Source of the DNA: Natronococcus sp. CG52
GTDB taxonomy: Archaea > Halobacteriota > Halobacteria > Halobacteriales > Natrialbaceae
DNA length: 64,000 nt
Direction: 5' to 3'
Assembly (NCBI RefSeq): GCF_023913515.1
Contig: NZ_CP099391.1
Coordinates: 62,001-126,000, forward strand
Notes under the pieces: generated by a model
The model's input: the letters and a program-made list of their open reading frames with translations, nothing else
Told to the model about the DNA's origin: nothing
Databases searched by the model: none
In this document: in pieces, positions 8,523 through 16,278 of the stretch
Position numbering within the stretch: the stretch's first letter is position 1
How the letters are laid out: each line of letters begins with the position of its first letter
Made by a program: the position numbers and the translations under genes

Positions 8523-10946
8523 TTACTCGTCGTACTCGCTGCCGATGACCTCTCGGATCCGCTCGGCGGTCACTCGTCCGACCCCCTCCGCCTCCATCAA
8601 CTCCTCTTCGGCCGCGATCATCACGGCCTCGACGGTGCCGAACTCACTGAGTAACGACCGCGCCGTGACGGGGCCGATCTCGGCGATCGAGGAGACGACG
8701 TACTCCTGCTGTTCGGCCAGCGTCTTCGCCTGCTTCTCGCCGTGGACCGAAACCTCCCGATCCGCGGTCTCCTGCTCGCGGCCGGCGATTACCGCGAGCA
8801 GGTCGGTCGTGTCGGCCTCGCTCTCGGTGCGGAGAACGCTCGCACCGAAGTCGACCGCGAGACTCGAGAGCGCGCCCCGGACGGCGTTCGGGTGGACGTC
8901 GCGCTGCTCGTACAGTCCCTCGCCCTCGACGATCACGATCGGACGCGCGTAGTGACGACCCATCGCACCGACCTGCTCGAAGACCGACCGTTCGCCGCCG
9001 ACCAGCGAGTCGACGAAGTCGGCGACGGACTTTCGCTCGACGACGACCCGATCCGACAGGACGTAGTCGCCGACGTCGAGCGTCTCGAGGCGCACCTCGT
9101 ACTCGTCGCGTCTCGAGAGTTCCCGCGCGATGTTGGCGTCCATCTCGCGCTGGTCGGCGACGACCTCGACGGTATCACCCTCGGCGTGGGGTTCGTGGGT
9201 TTCGACCACCTCGTCGCTGGTACTCGATTCCGAGTTCTCCTCTCCAAATTTTTGCAGTCCCGGCTGATCTGAAACCCCCTCGTTTCCGCTGGAACCCCCG
9301 CCTTCTGCTTGCGATTTCTCGTCTTTCCCGTCCACTTTCTCTCCGGTGTCGAACGCGGCCAGCGACTGCTGGGCGGCGTCGAGTTCGTCCTCGAGGTCGT
9401 CGGCTATCCCCTTCAATTCGCGCAGTTCCGACTCCATCTCCTTCTCGCGGCGCTGTGAGATCCAGAAGTAGGCCTCGTCGCGAGTGTCTTCGGCCATCAG
9501 GACGACGACCCGTCCCTCGGACTGACGCCCCGTTCGGCCCTTGCGCTGGATCGACCGAATCGCCGTCGGAACGGGTTCGTAGAAGAGCACGAGGTCGACC
9601 TCCGGCACGTCCAGTCCCTCCTCGGCGACCGACGTCGAGACCAGCACCTCGAACTCGCCGGCGCGGAAGGCGTCGAGCACCTCCTGCTGTTGGTTCTGGG
9701 TCATCCCGTCGGAGCCCTCCCGGTCCCCCTGTCCGACGAACCGTTTGGCGTCGAAGCTCTCGGAGAGGAAGTCGGTCAGGGCCTCGGCCGTGTCGCGCGA
9801 TTCCGTGAAGATGATCACGCGCTCGCCGCCCTCGAGCCCCAGCGTCTCGGCGAGGAGCATCCGCGTCTTGCGGTACTTGGGGTGGAGTTCGTCGAAGTTC
9901 TCGGCCTTCCGCATCGCCTCGCGGACCCGCGGATCCGAGACCATTCGCTGGCTGGCCTTCGACGCACCCGACGAGCGGGCCTGGTTGCGCTGGCGATCGA
10001 AGTACCGCCGCAGGGCCTCGACGCTCTGGGTCTCGACCAGGGTGACCGCCTGCCGGAGTTTCATCACCTCCGCGTGGACGGACATTCCCTTGAACCCTTC
10101 CGACTGATCGTTGTTGATCAGCTCCTGGAGTTCCGCGCGCATCCGGTTCAGGTCCTTCTGGGACTGGTCGGGTTGGGTCGACGACGCGACGCCGAGTTCC
10201 TTGAGCTTCCCGAGGCGGTCTTTGATCACCTCGTTCAGCGCGTCGCGGATCTCGAGCACCTCGTCGGGGAGGTCGATCCGCTTCCACTCGACCTCGGTGT
10301 CGTGGGTGAACTCGGCGACGTCGGCGTCCTCCTCGGTCATCACCTCGACCTCCTGGAGACCGAGGTTCTCGCAGACCTCGAGGATGGCCTCCTCGTCGCC
10401 GCCCGGCGACGCCGACATTCCGGTGACGAGCGGCTCCCGGGCGTCGGCGTGGTAGCGCTCGGCGATGTAGTTGTACGCGTAGTCGCCGGTCGCGCGGTGG
10501 CACTCGTCGAAGGTGCAGTGGGTAACGTCGGCGAGCGAAATCCGACTGCCGACGAGATCGTTCTCGATCACCTGGGGGGTGGCCATCACGATCGTCGCCT
10601 CCTTCCATAGTTCGGCGCGGTCGTCCGGGCTGACGTCGCCGGTGAAGACGACGATCTCGTCGTCGGGAACCTTGAGCGCTTCCCGGTAGAACTCCGCGTG
10701 TTGCTGGACGAGGGGCTTCGTCGGGGCCAGCATGAGCGACGTCCCGCCGACCTCCTCGAGTCGCCGCGCGGTGACGAGCAGACTCACCGTCGTCTTGCCC
10801 AGCCCCGTCGGGAGACAGACGAGCGTGTGGTGGTTCGCGGCCGTCCCGGCGAGTTTCAGCTGGTAGAGCCTGCGCTCGAGGAAGTTCGGCTCGAGCAGGG
10901 GGTGATCGATAGTCGGCTGGCCGCCGTCCTCGTCCGTCGCTGCCAT
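8523..10946 (-). CDS. hef: Hef helicase-nuclease (archaeal FANCM/XPF homologue)
   Basis: Acts on stalled replication forks and branched DNA. 807 residues in the usual order: superfamily 2 helicase core with Walker A PTGLGKT (46-52), DECH box (147-150) and motif VI QRKGRTGRQ; an acidic, low-complexity linker (about 560-620, rich in Glu/Ser/Gly); then an ERCC4/XPF nuclease domain with VVVERKSVADFVDSL (the ERKxxxD active site) and a C-terminal tandem helix-hairpin-helix (IAEIGPVTARSLLSEFG; EAEGVGRVTAERIREV). All active-site residues are present, so both helicase and nuclease should work. It is divergent from tspO. Confidence 0.95.
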   Translation of the reverse strand: MAATDEDGGQPTIDHPLLEPNFLERRLYQLKLAGTAANHHTLVCLPTGLGKTTVSLLVTARRLEEVGGTSLMLAPTKPLVQQHAEFYREALKVPDDEIVVFTGDVSPDDRAELWKEATIVMATPQVIENDLVGSRISLADVTHCTFDECHRATGDYAYNYIAERYHADAREPLVTGMSASPGGDEEAILEVCENLGLQEVEVMTEEDADVAEFTHDTEVEWKRIDLPDEVLEIRDALNEVIKDRLGKLKELGVASSTQPDQSQKDLNRMRAELQELINNDQSEGFKGMSVHAEVMKLRQAVTLVETQSVEALRRYFDRQRNQARSSGASKASQRMVSDPRVREAMRKAENFDELHPKYRKTRMLLAETLGLEGGERVIIFTESRDTAEALTDFLSESFDAKRFVGQGDREGSDGMTQNQQQEVLDAFRAGEFEVLVSTSVAEEGLDVPEVDLVLFYEPVPTAIRSIQRKGRTGRQSEGRVVVLMAEDTRDEAYFWISQRREKEMESELRELKGIADDLEDELDAAQQSLAAFDTGEKVDGKDEKSQAEGGGSSGNEGVSDQPGLQKFGEENSESSTSDEVVETHEPHAEGDTVEVVADQREMDANIARELSRRDEYEVRLETLDVGDYVLSDRVVVERKSVADFVDSLVGGERSVFEQVGAMGRHYARPIVIVEGEGLYEQRDVHPNAVRGALSSLAVDFGASVLRTESEADTTDLLAVIAGREQETADREVSVHGEKQAKTLAEQQEYVVSSIAEIGPVTARSLLSEFGTVEAVMIAAEEELMEAEGVGRVTAERIREVIGSEYDE

Positions 10947-11084
10947 TGTCGGGCGTTCACCCTCGCTGCGAATAAGGGTTCTCGTACCGCGGTGAAAGTG
11001 GTACGGTCCGTCTGAACGACCGGGAGAGTAGAGAGTTCGGCTCGCTGGCCGCTGATATAAACGCCCACGCCTCCTGCGAACGGT

Positions 11085-11585
11085 ATGGAAACCCGGACTT
11101 CGACTCGACGACTCCCCGACGGCGAGTCGATACTCGCCGCGATCGGGTTCGTCGTCCTCGTCAACGTCGTCGGCAGCGTCCCCGGCGTTCTCTCCTCGCC
11201 CGACACGGCCTGGTTCGGGAGTCTCGAGAAGCCGTGGTTCTACCCGCCCGATATCGCGTTTCCCATCGCCTGGACCCTGCTGTTCACGCTGATAGGGATC
11301 GCGCTCTGGCTGGTCTGGCGAAGCGACGCCGACGGTCGGCGACTCGCACTGGGGCTGTTCGTCGCACAGATGGCGTTCAACGTCGCCTGGACGCCGGCTT
11401 TCTTTACGCTCGAGGCGCCCCTGGTCGCGCTCGGAATCATTCTCGCACTCTGGGTGCTCGTCACGGCTACCGTCGCCGCGTTCCGGCGCGTCGACCGTCG
11501 TGCCGCGGCGTTGCTCCTCCCCTATCTCGCCTGGGTAACGTTCGCGACGGTGCTCAACTTCGAACTCTGGCGGCTGAACGCCTGA
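11085..11585 (+). CDS. tspO: TspO/MBR family membrane protein
   Basis: 166 residues, five predicted transmembrane helices. Family signature seen: WFGSLEKPWFYPPDIAFPIAW (split here by position, about 45-65), with the WxPPxxxFxxxW core, and later LGLFVAQMAFNVAWTPAFF and the C-terminal YLAWVTFATVLNFELW. TspO proteins bind porphyrins and cholesterol-like ligands and have been linked to tetrapyrrole handling and stress. It is a single gene, divergent from hef, and ends at the edge of a hairpin-rich convergent gap. The heme genes of this window are 27 kb away. Confidence 0.92.
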   Translation: METRTSTRRLPDGESILAAIGFVVLVNVVGSVPGVLSSPDTAWFGSLEKPWFYPPDIAFPIAWTLLFTLIGIALWLVWRSDADGRRLALGLFVAQMAFNVAWTPAFFTLEAPLVALGIILALWVLVTATVAAFRRVDRRAAALLLPYLAWVTFATVLNFELWRLNA

Positions 11586-12043
11586 TACGGGCCGTTCAAG
11601 AGCTTCGGCAATCGAGTACGCTCAACCGACCGTCCCTCGTGGCGCGCGCTGCGTCGCGGCGAGCGATAGCGAGGCGCGAGTGAAACGAGCGCCTCGAAAA
11701 GCGAATAGTGCGAGACCAGAGGTCTCGCATAGCATGCGAACGGACGCGTAGCGTCCGTGAGCAGACGGTGACCGTAGGGAACCGTGAGCCGAGCGAACCG
11801 CGGCACGAACTCGTGCGTGGGATGAGCGAGGGAGCGACGCGACCGAGCGTTAGCGCGGAACCGGCGGTTCCGCGAACCATGCGAACGGGTGCCGCGCACC
11901 CGTGAGCAGAAATCGGTTGGGGAGGGTGTGGTGACTCAGCGTGTTTCGCACGAGCAGGACGCTTTTTCTGGAAACCCACGGTGAAAGGCCCGGCTAGCTG
12001 GTTACCGCGACTCATTGCAGGCCATCGAATTTCGATCCGCGCC
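11586..12043. repeat. Array of perfect short-loop hairpins in a convergent gap
   Basis: No gene. Between the stops of tspO (+) and the DUF6176-like gene (-) lie at least six perfect stem-loops: 11671-11695 (7 bp), 11709-11729 (9 bp, loop AGA), 11741-11757 (7 bp, loop GTA), 11803-11816 (6 bp), 11854-11874 (9 bp, loop GGC) and 11885-11903 (8 bp, loop CGC). The stem sequences differ from each other, but the joining sequence recurs: ATGCGAA before and GTGAGCAG after the stem appear at 11735-11764 and again at 11879-11909. This is a built array, not random GC-rich DNA. It could act as a bidirectional terminator or a mobile intergenic repeat. Confidence 0.75.
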
Positions 12044-12970
12044 TCAACACTCGTCGGGTCGACGCGGCCGATCCGGATCGACCGCGTGTGCGAGTATTTC
12101 GACGTCGGTCTCGAGCGGATACTCGAGGATCTGTGCCGGGTCTTCGAGCACGCGTCCGAGCACGATCTCCGACCCTCTTGCGACCGGATTCCAGGTATCG
12201 TAGTAGGCGTCGTACACCCGTTCCATTTCTTCGGTCTCCATGTACCCGCAAAGCACGTAGCCGTCGGATCGGCGCTCGAGGAATATCGACTCGGTGTGCA
12301 TGTTCTCGGCGTCGAGCATCTCCGCACTCCAGCGCTCGATCGGGCCGAGGTCGAGTTCGCCGCTCTCGACGCGACGCGAAATCCCGGCGAACCAGTCCGC
12401 GAATCGCTCCGGGAGTCCCGGCTCGAGCCCCATCTGCACCAGCTCGACGTCGACGCCGGTGTCCGGGCCGGCGACGACCGGCCCGTCCCGTTCGCCCGTC
12501 GCGGTGCGCGGCCGGACCGGGTTGACGGCGTGGACGAGCAGTTCGTGGTCGACCGCGTCCCCCTCGTCGGCGATCGCCTCGTGCTCGAGGGGAAAGGCCG
12601 CCTCGACCCGTGACTCCGGTTCGTCCCAGTCGACCATCGCGGACCGCGGGAGCTCGACGTACCAGATCACTTCTGAGTTCTCCCCGCCGGTGTCGAGAAA
12701 CAGCGACGCCGTGGTCGCGCCCTCAAGGCCGAGCAACTGGTCGGGATCATCGTCGCCGCGCGTCTGCGAGACCGCTTCTCGAACCGACTCGAGTCGGCCC
12801 TCGTCGATGCGTCGGCGGACGAGAAACGCGCTCGCGTGGCGTTCGGTGATCACTCCAGGCTCGGTCGTGGCCGACGCGGAACGCCTCCGGTACCGCGCGT
12901 AGCCGATCCCAGCGGCGACGGTGATTGCTCCGAGAACGACGCTCCGGCGAACCCACGGACGGACGTTCAT
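12044..12970 (-). CDS. DUF6176-like haloarchaeal protein with an internal duplication
   Basis: 308 residues. An N-terminal hydrophobic helix (about 8-25, VVLGAITVAAGIGYARYRR) probably anchors it. Two similar halves follow: residues about 40-155 and about 170-300, each a ferredoxin-like alternation ending in the same phrase (LLVHAVNPVRP and ILAHAVDPDRP). In the second half ESIFLERRSDGYVLCGYMETEEM resembles DUF6176 proteins, an uncharacterised haloarchaeal family; the assignment is from memory and moderate. No catalytic motif. It converges on tspO across the hairpin array. Confidence 0.6.
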   Translation of the reverse strand: MNVRPWVRRSVVLGAITVAAGIGYARYRRRSASATTEPGVITERHASAFLVRRRIDEGRLESVREAVSQTRGDDDPDQLLGLEGATTASLFLDTGGENSEVIWYVELPRSAMVDWDEPESRVEAAFPLEHEAIADEGDAVDHELLVHAVNPVRPRTATGERDGPVVAGPDTGVDVELVQMGLEPGLPERFADWFAGISRRVESGELDLGPIERWSAEMLDAENMHTESIFLERRSDGYVLCGYMETEEMERVYDAYYDTWNPVARGSEIVLGRVLEDPAQILEYPLETDVEILAHAVDPDRPRRPDEC

Positions 12971-13022
12971 AGCAGATAGTTGGTGGCGATGGCGTTCGCA
13001 GTGTTCCCGAAACCTATCGCCA

Positions 13023-13030
13023 TTTTAAGT
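13023..13030 (+). promoter_or_regulatory. TATA element of the HTH_10 regulator
   Basis: TTTTAAGT is centred about 28 bases before the GTG at 13054, the expected spacing for a leaderless transcript, and it supports that start. Confidence 0.55.
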
Positions 13031-13053
13031 GTCAAGCGCCTGTACGACCGGTC

Positions 13054-13701
13054 GTGAAGTCGGTCCGAATCGAACTGCAGTACGCGCCGGAGGCGCTCTC
13101 CCCGATCCACGAGGGGATCTGTTCGTCTCCCGATCTCGAGCGAGAACTGATCCTCGGCGGACAGGCGGTCGAGGGCGTCGAGACGATCACGTCGTTCGTC
13201 TTCGGCGATCCCAAGGCGTACGAGCCGCTGGTAGCCGACCGGGACCTGGTTCGCGAGTACGAGATTACGCCCGTCGAGGACGGCTTCTTTCTCTACCTTC
13301 GCCAGGAGCTCGGTCCGGAGGGACTCTCCTTACTGAACGCGCTCGCACAGGATACCGTCGTGGTCGTCCCGCCGATCGAGGTTCGATCCGACCGGACGAT
13401 GCGACTGACGCTCGTCGGCCACCCGGACGATCTCAGAGCGATTCTCGAGACGGTTCCGGACGGGGTCTCTATGAGCGTGCTGTGGGCCCACGACGAGTTG
13501 ACGGTGGCCGATCAGTCCGTTTCGGACCGCCAGCGCGAGGCGCTGCGGGCTGCTCGGAACGTCGGCTACTACGAGGTTCCGCGCCGGAACGGCATCGAAA
13601 CCGTCGCCGCCGAACTCGAGTGTGCCGTCTCGACGGCCTCGGAACTGCTTCGCCGGGGCGAGGCTCGAGCGGTAGAACACGTACTCGACGGCGGGCCGTG
13701 A
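13054..13701 (+). CDS. Bacterio-opsin activator-type HTH_10 transcriptional regulator
   Basis: 215 residues. The C-terminal ~55 form the HTH_10 DNA-binding domain of haloarchaeal Bat-like regulators: SDRQREALRAARNVGYYEVP, then the helix-turn-helix ETVAAELECAVSTASELLRRGEARAV. The N-terminal ~140 form the companion sensor/dimerisation domain common to stand-alone members (VRIELQYAPEALSPIHEGIC...). The start is GTG, supported by a TATA element 28 bases upstream. Target genes unknown; neighbours give no clear hint. Confidence 0.88.
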   Translation: MKSVRIELQYAPEALSPIHEGICSSPDLERELILGGQAVEGVETITSFVFGDPKAYEPLVADRDLVREYEITPVEDGFFLYLRQELGPEGLSLLNALAQDTVVVVPPIEVRSDRTMRLTLVGHPDDLRAILETVPDGVSMSVLWAHDELTVADQSVSDRQREALRAARNVGYYEVPRRNGIETVAAELECAVSTASELLRRGEARAVEHVLDGGP

Positions 13702-13729
13702 ACGACAGCCGGCGGACGTCCCCGAACCG

Positions 13730-14320
13730 CTACGCCGGCAGGAAAACAAGCGCCAGATACGCCAGCACGCCCGCGTAGATCGGAATCGTCAGGTTGTCGT
13801 CGACGATGAAGTCGCCGACCCGTAGCTTGACGCCGTCGGCGATCGTCGCACCCACCGCCGCCCCGAGCACGGCGAGGGGATACTCGTAGAGGAATGGGGC
13901 GGCGAGGAGGACGCTCACGACGAACATCGTGACGAGCACTTTCGCTCCCTTGACCCGCTTCAGGCTGTTGTCCGACACCGCGCCGCTGATCGGATCGCCG
14001 ACTGCGAGCATCAGCATCGACGGCAGGGCGATCTCGGCCGGAAACAGGAGGACGACGGCAGTCATGCTGACCATGTAGTAGCCGTAGCCGGCGAACTGGT
14101 TCCGCTCGTACTCGCGGGTCAGTTTCTCGTAGATCCACCACTCGAGACCGACGCGCAGTCGCAGGAACTCGAGGCCGATGACGCCGAGAGCGAGCACCAC
14201 CATCAGGAGCTGAAACCGCTCCCAGGTGAGACCGAGATCGAGAGAGTCCGCGAGGAGATACAGCGCGACCAGCCCCGCCCCGCTGGCGTGGACGAGACGG
14301 CGCTTTAGTTCGTCAGCCAT
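13730..14320 (-). CDS. Dolichol kinase / polyprenol kinase-like membrane protein
   Basis: 196 residues from the ATG at 14320 (a GTG directly before it would add one residue). Six or so membrane helices with the CTP-dependent kinase family features: an N-terminal ELKRRLVHASGAGLVALYL, a conserved LAVGDPISGAVSDNSLKR loop (about 125-142) and the C-terminal VGATIADGVKLRVGDFIVDDNLTIP block. The VGDP and DDNLTIP segments are typical of SEC59/dolichol kinase and phytol kinase relatives. It probably phosphorylates a polyprenol for archaeal N-glycosylation or lipid recycling; the exact substrate is inference. Confidence 0.8.
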   Translation of the reverse strand: MADELKRRLVHASGAGLVALYLLADSLDLGLTWERFQLLMVVLALGVIGLEFLRLRVGLEWWIYEKLTREYERNQFAGYGYYMVSMTAVVLLFPAEIALPSMLMLAVGDPISGAVSDNSLKRVKGAKVLVTMFVVSVLLAAPFLYEYPLAVLGAAVGATIADGVKLRVGDFIVDDNLTIPIYAGVLAYLALVFLPA

Positions 14321-14418
14321 CACCGCAACCCTCGAACGACGATACCTTCAGTCCGTCGGTTACGTTCGCGACGCGACCGACCGCACCAGACGCAGTCGCG
14401 CGAGGCTCGTTCCGTGGC

Positions 14419-14751
14419 TCACTCGTCTGGCTGCTCGACGACCACAGTCCCGCGGCTCGAAACGGTTACTCGACAGCCCTCGTACGAAAAGCCCACTTCG
14501 ACCGGCGTTTTCCGGGTCGACGCCACGAGCCCGGTGAGTGATTCGGGATCGATGGCCGCGAACAGCGGTTCCATGGCCGCGGGTTCGCGGTTCGTGACGG
14601 CTGCCACGGTTTCGACGATCGTCACGACGACCGTGTTGTACTCCGTGTCGAAACGAGCGTGTGACGCTTCCGTCGCCGGGTCGTGTCCCACGCCGTCCTC
14701 ATCGAACGGACCGACGGGCGTGGAATCCGGTGTGGTCGTATTATCGTTCAT
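14419..14751 (-). CDS. HalOD1 output-domain protein
   Basis: 110 residues matching the haloarchaeal HalOD1 domain: VVVTIVETVAAVTNREPAAMEPLFAAIDPESLTGLV (split in family order) followed by VEVGFSYEGCRVTVSSRGTVVV. HalOD1 occurs alone or at the end of signalling proteins and is thought to be an output module; no activity is known. It lies 46 bases after the stop of the PAS/HTH_10 gene on the same strand, so the two may be cotranscribed and act in one signalling path. Confidence 0.85.
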   Translation of the reverse strand: MNDNTTTPDSTPVGPFDEDGVGHDPATEASHARFDTEYNTVVVTIVETVAAVTNREPAAMEPLFAAIDPESLTGLVASTRKTPVEVGFSYEGCRVTVSSRGTVVVEQPDE

Positions 14752-14797
14752 TACCCTCCCTATAGCAGACGTCGTGGTAAGAGGGCACGCTGACCAG

Positions 14798-15940
14798 TCA
14801 GCGTGCGTCCGCGCCGGACTTCTCGAAGAGGTGGCGAAAGACCGTCTGCTGAGCCTTGCGAAGGTGCTGGTTGAAGGTCTGTCGCGTCACGCCGAACCGG
14901 TCCGCCAACTCGTCGCCGGTGCTGGTCCGCGGCGTGTCGAAGTAGCCGCCGAAGTAGGCGGAATTGAGCACGGCGAGTTGCCGATCGGTGAGCGCGTCTG
15001 CGACGATATCGTACAGCAGATGCGGCGAGTAGACGAGTTCCTCGGACACCAGTTCGACGCTGGGGTGGAACCGCCGAATCCCGTCCGCGGCCAGCCGGGG
15101 ATCCACGTCGCCCGGAATCTCTCCGCGGAACCTGACCTCGTCGGAAGCGATGGCGATGTCGCGGGCGCGGCCGCCGAGGGAGAAAAACACCTGGGATACC
15201 GTCTCGGATTCCGCGTGGGCTTCGATGCGATTGTGACCGTCGATCGAACTGAGCAACCGTGCGTCGGTGAAGTGCGGGACCTCTTCAACGGCGTTGACGA
15301 AGTCACTCGCCGAGAGATCCGGCGTTCCCATGTACTGTACGGCCGTCCCGTCGGGGAGCAAGACGACGGAGTCGATGCCGATCCGCGTTTCGTAACCCTC
15401 AGTGCGAAGGGAGGGTGGGACTGCCGACTGCTTCGCGCGGAACTCGAGGTGCCGGACGTGGTCGCTGGTCAACTGTTCCTCGCGTCGCTTCAACGCGGTC
15501 ACGTCCTCGAACGAGACGACGACGTACTCGACGGCTCCGTCCTCGTCCAGAACGGGGGCCGAATTGCTCGAGAACCATCGCTCGGAACCGTTCGGAAGCT
15601 CGATCCAGTGTTCGAAGCCGAGCACCGGTTCGCCACTCTCGAAGACGCGTGTGACCGGGTTTTCGGATACCGGAACGGGCGCTCCATCGTCGTAGTAGAT
15701 GTTCCAGTCGGAGTGATCGTACGCTCGGTCGGCGAGTTCCTCGTTCGTGAGACCGAGCACCTCTACTGCACGTCTGTTTGCAAAGGCGAAGGCGCCCGTC
15801 GAATCGACCACGACGGTGCTAACCGGATTCACGTCGAACACTCGCTGGACGAGGTCCTCCAGGGGCCTGCGCCCCGGCTCGTCCGTCCGGCGGTCGGCCG
15901 ATTCGTCGTCGCGAAGTTCGCTCATCGACGAATCCGTCAC
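14798..15940 (-). CDS. PAS-domain sensor fused to HTH_10 (bacterio-opsin activator-like)
   Basis: 380 residues (a second ATG at 15925 is equally possible). Residues about 30-150 form a PAS domain (VFDVNPVSTVVVDSTGAFAFANRRAVEVLG ... WIELPNGSERWF) ending in the PAC-type VSFEDVTALKRREEQL. A bacterio-opsin activator GAF-like region (about 170-310, VVLLPDGTAVQYMGTPDLSASDF) follows, then the HTH_10 domain (ALTDRQLAVLNSAYFGGYFD ... GDELADRFGVTRQTFNQHLRKAQ). It is a one-component sensor-regulator; ligand unknown. HalOD1 gene follows directly. Confidence 0.9.
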   Translation of the reverse strand: MTDSSMSELRDDESADRRTDEPGRRPLEDLVQRVFDVNPVSTVVVDSTGAFAFANRRAVEVLGLTNEELADRAYDHSDWNIYYDDGAPVPVSENPVTRVFESGEPVLGFEHWIELPNGSERWFSSNSAPVLDEDGAVEYVVVSFEDVTALKRREEQLTSDHVRHLEFRAKQSAVPPSLRTEGYETRIGIDSVVLLPDGTAVQYMGTPDLSASDFVNAVEEVPHFTDARLLSSIDGHNRIEAHAESETVSQVFFSLGGRARDIAIASDEVRFRGEIPGDVDPRLAADGIRRFHPSVELVSEELVYSPHLLYDIVADALTDRQLAVLNSAYFGGYFDTPRTSTGDELADRFGVTRQTFNQHLRKAQQTVFRHLFEKSGADAR

Positions 15941-16278
15941 GGCTTCATCGTCCGTCGGAGGTGTCGACGGTCTCCTTCGAAACGGCTACGTCCGTCGCTT
16001 CCCCGTTCGCTACTGCGATAGCCAGGTCCCGTTCGTCGCCCGTGGACCCAACTGACGCTGCGTCCGAACGACGCCCCGCCGAATCGATGTCGGTCCATAC
16101 CCTCGGTATGGATCCACCGGATAAATGTGTTCCACTGGTCTCAAATTTGAACGGACCACGGTACGACAGCGCGTCCCCGACGAGTTGCCGCGCCGTTCGC
16201 GCTCGATGGCGGGGTGGCGCGGCTCTCACCGGAAGCCGCGGGGCTCACGGTCCGGCCGAAACGACGTCGAGTTCGCGT
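15941..16278. other. Intergenic region between glyS and the PAS regulator
   Basis: 338 bases. A leftward TATA-like stretch (CATTTATCC on the minus strand, near 16118-16126) could serve the PAS gene with a long leader. A 94-codon frame on the minus strand (15945-16229) has an acidic, plausible last third but an Arg/Pro-rich beginning with no good start, so I do not call it. Confidence 0.5.

Noticed and set aside
15945-16229. 94-codon minus-strand frame upstream of the PAS regulator
   Set aside because: The last third is plausible but the first part is Arg/Pro-rich, no start codon sits at a TATA-consistent place, and no family fits.
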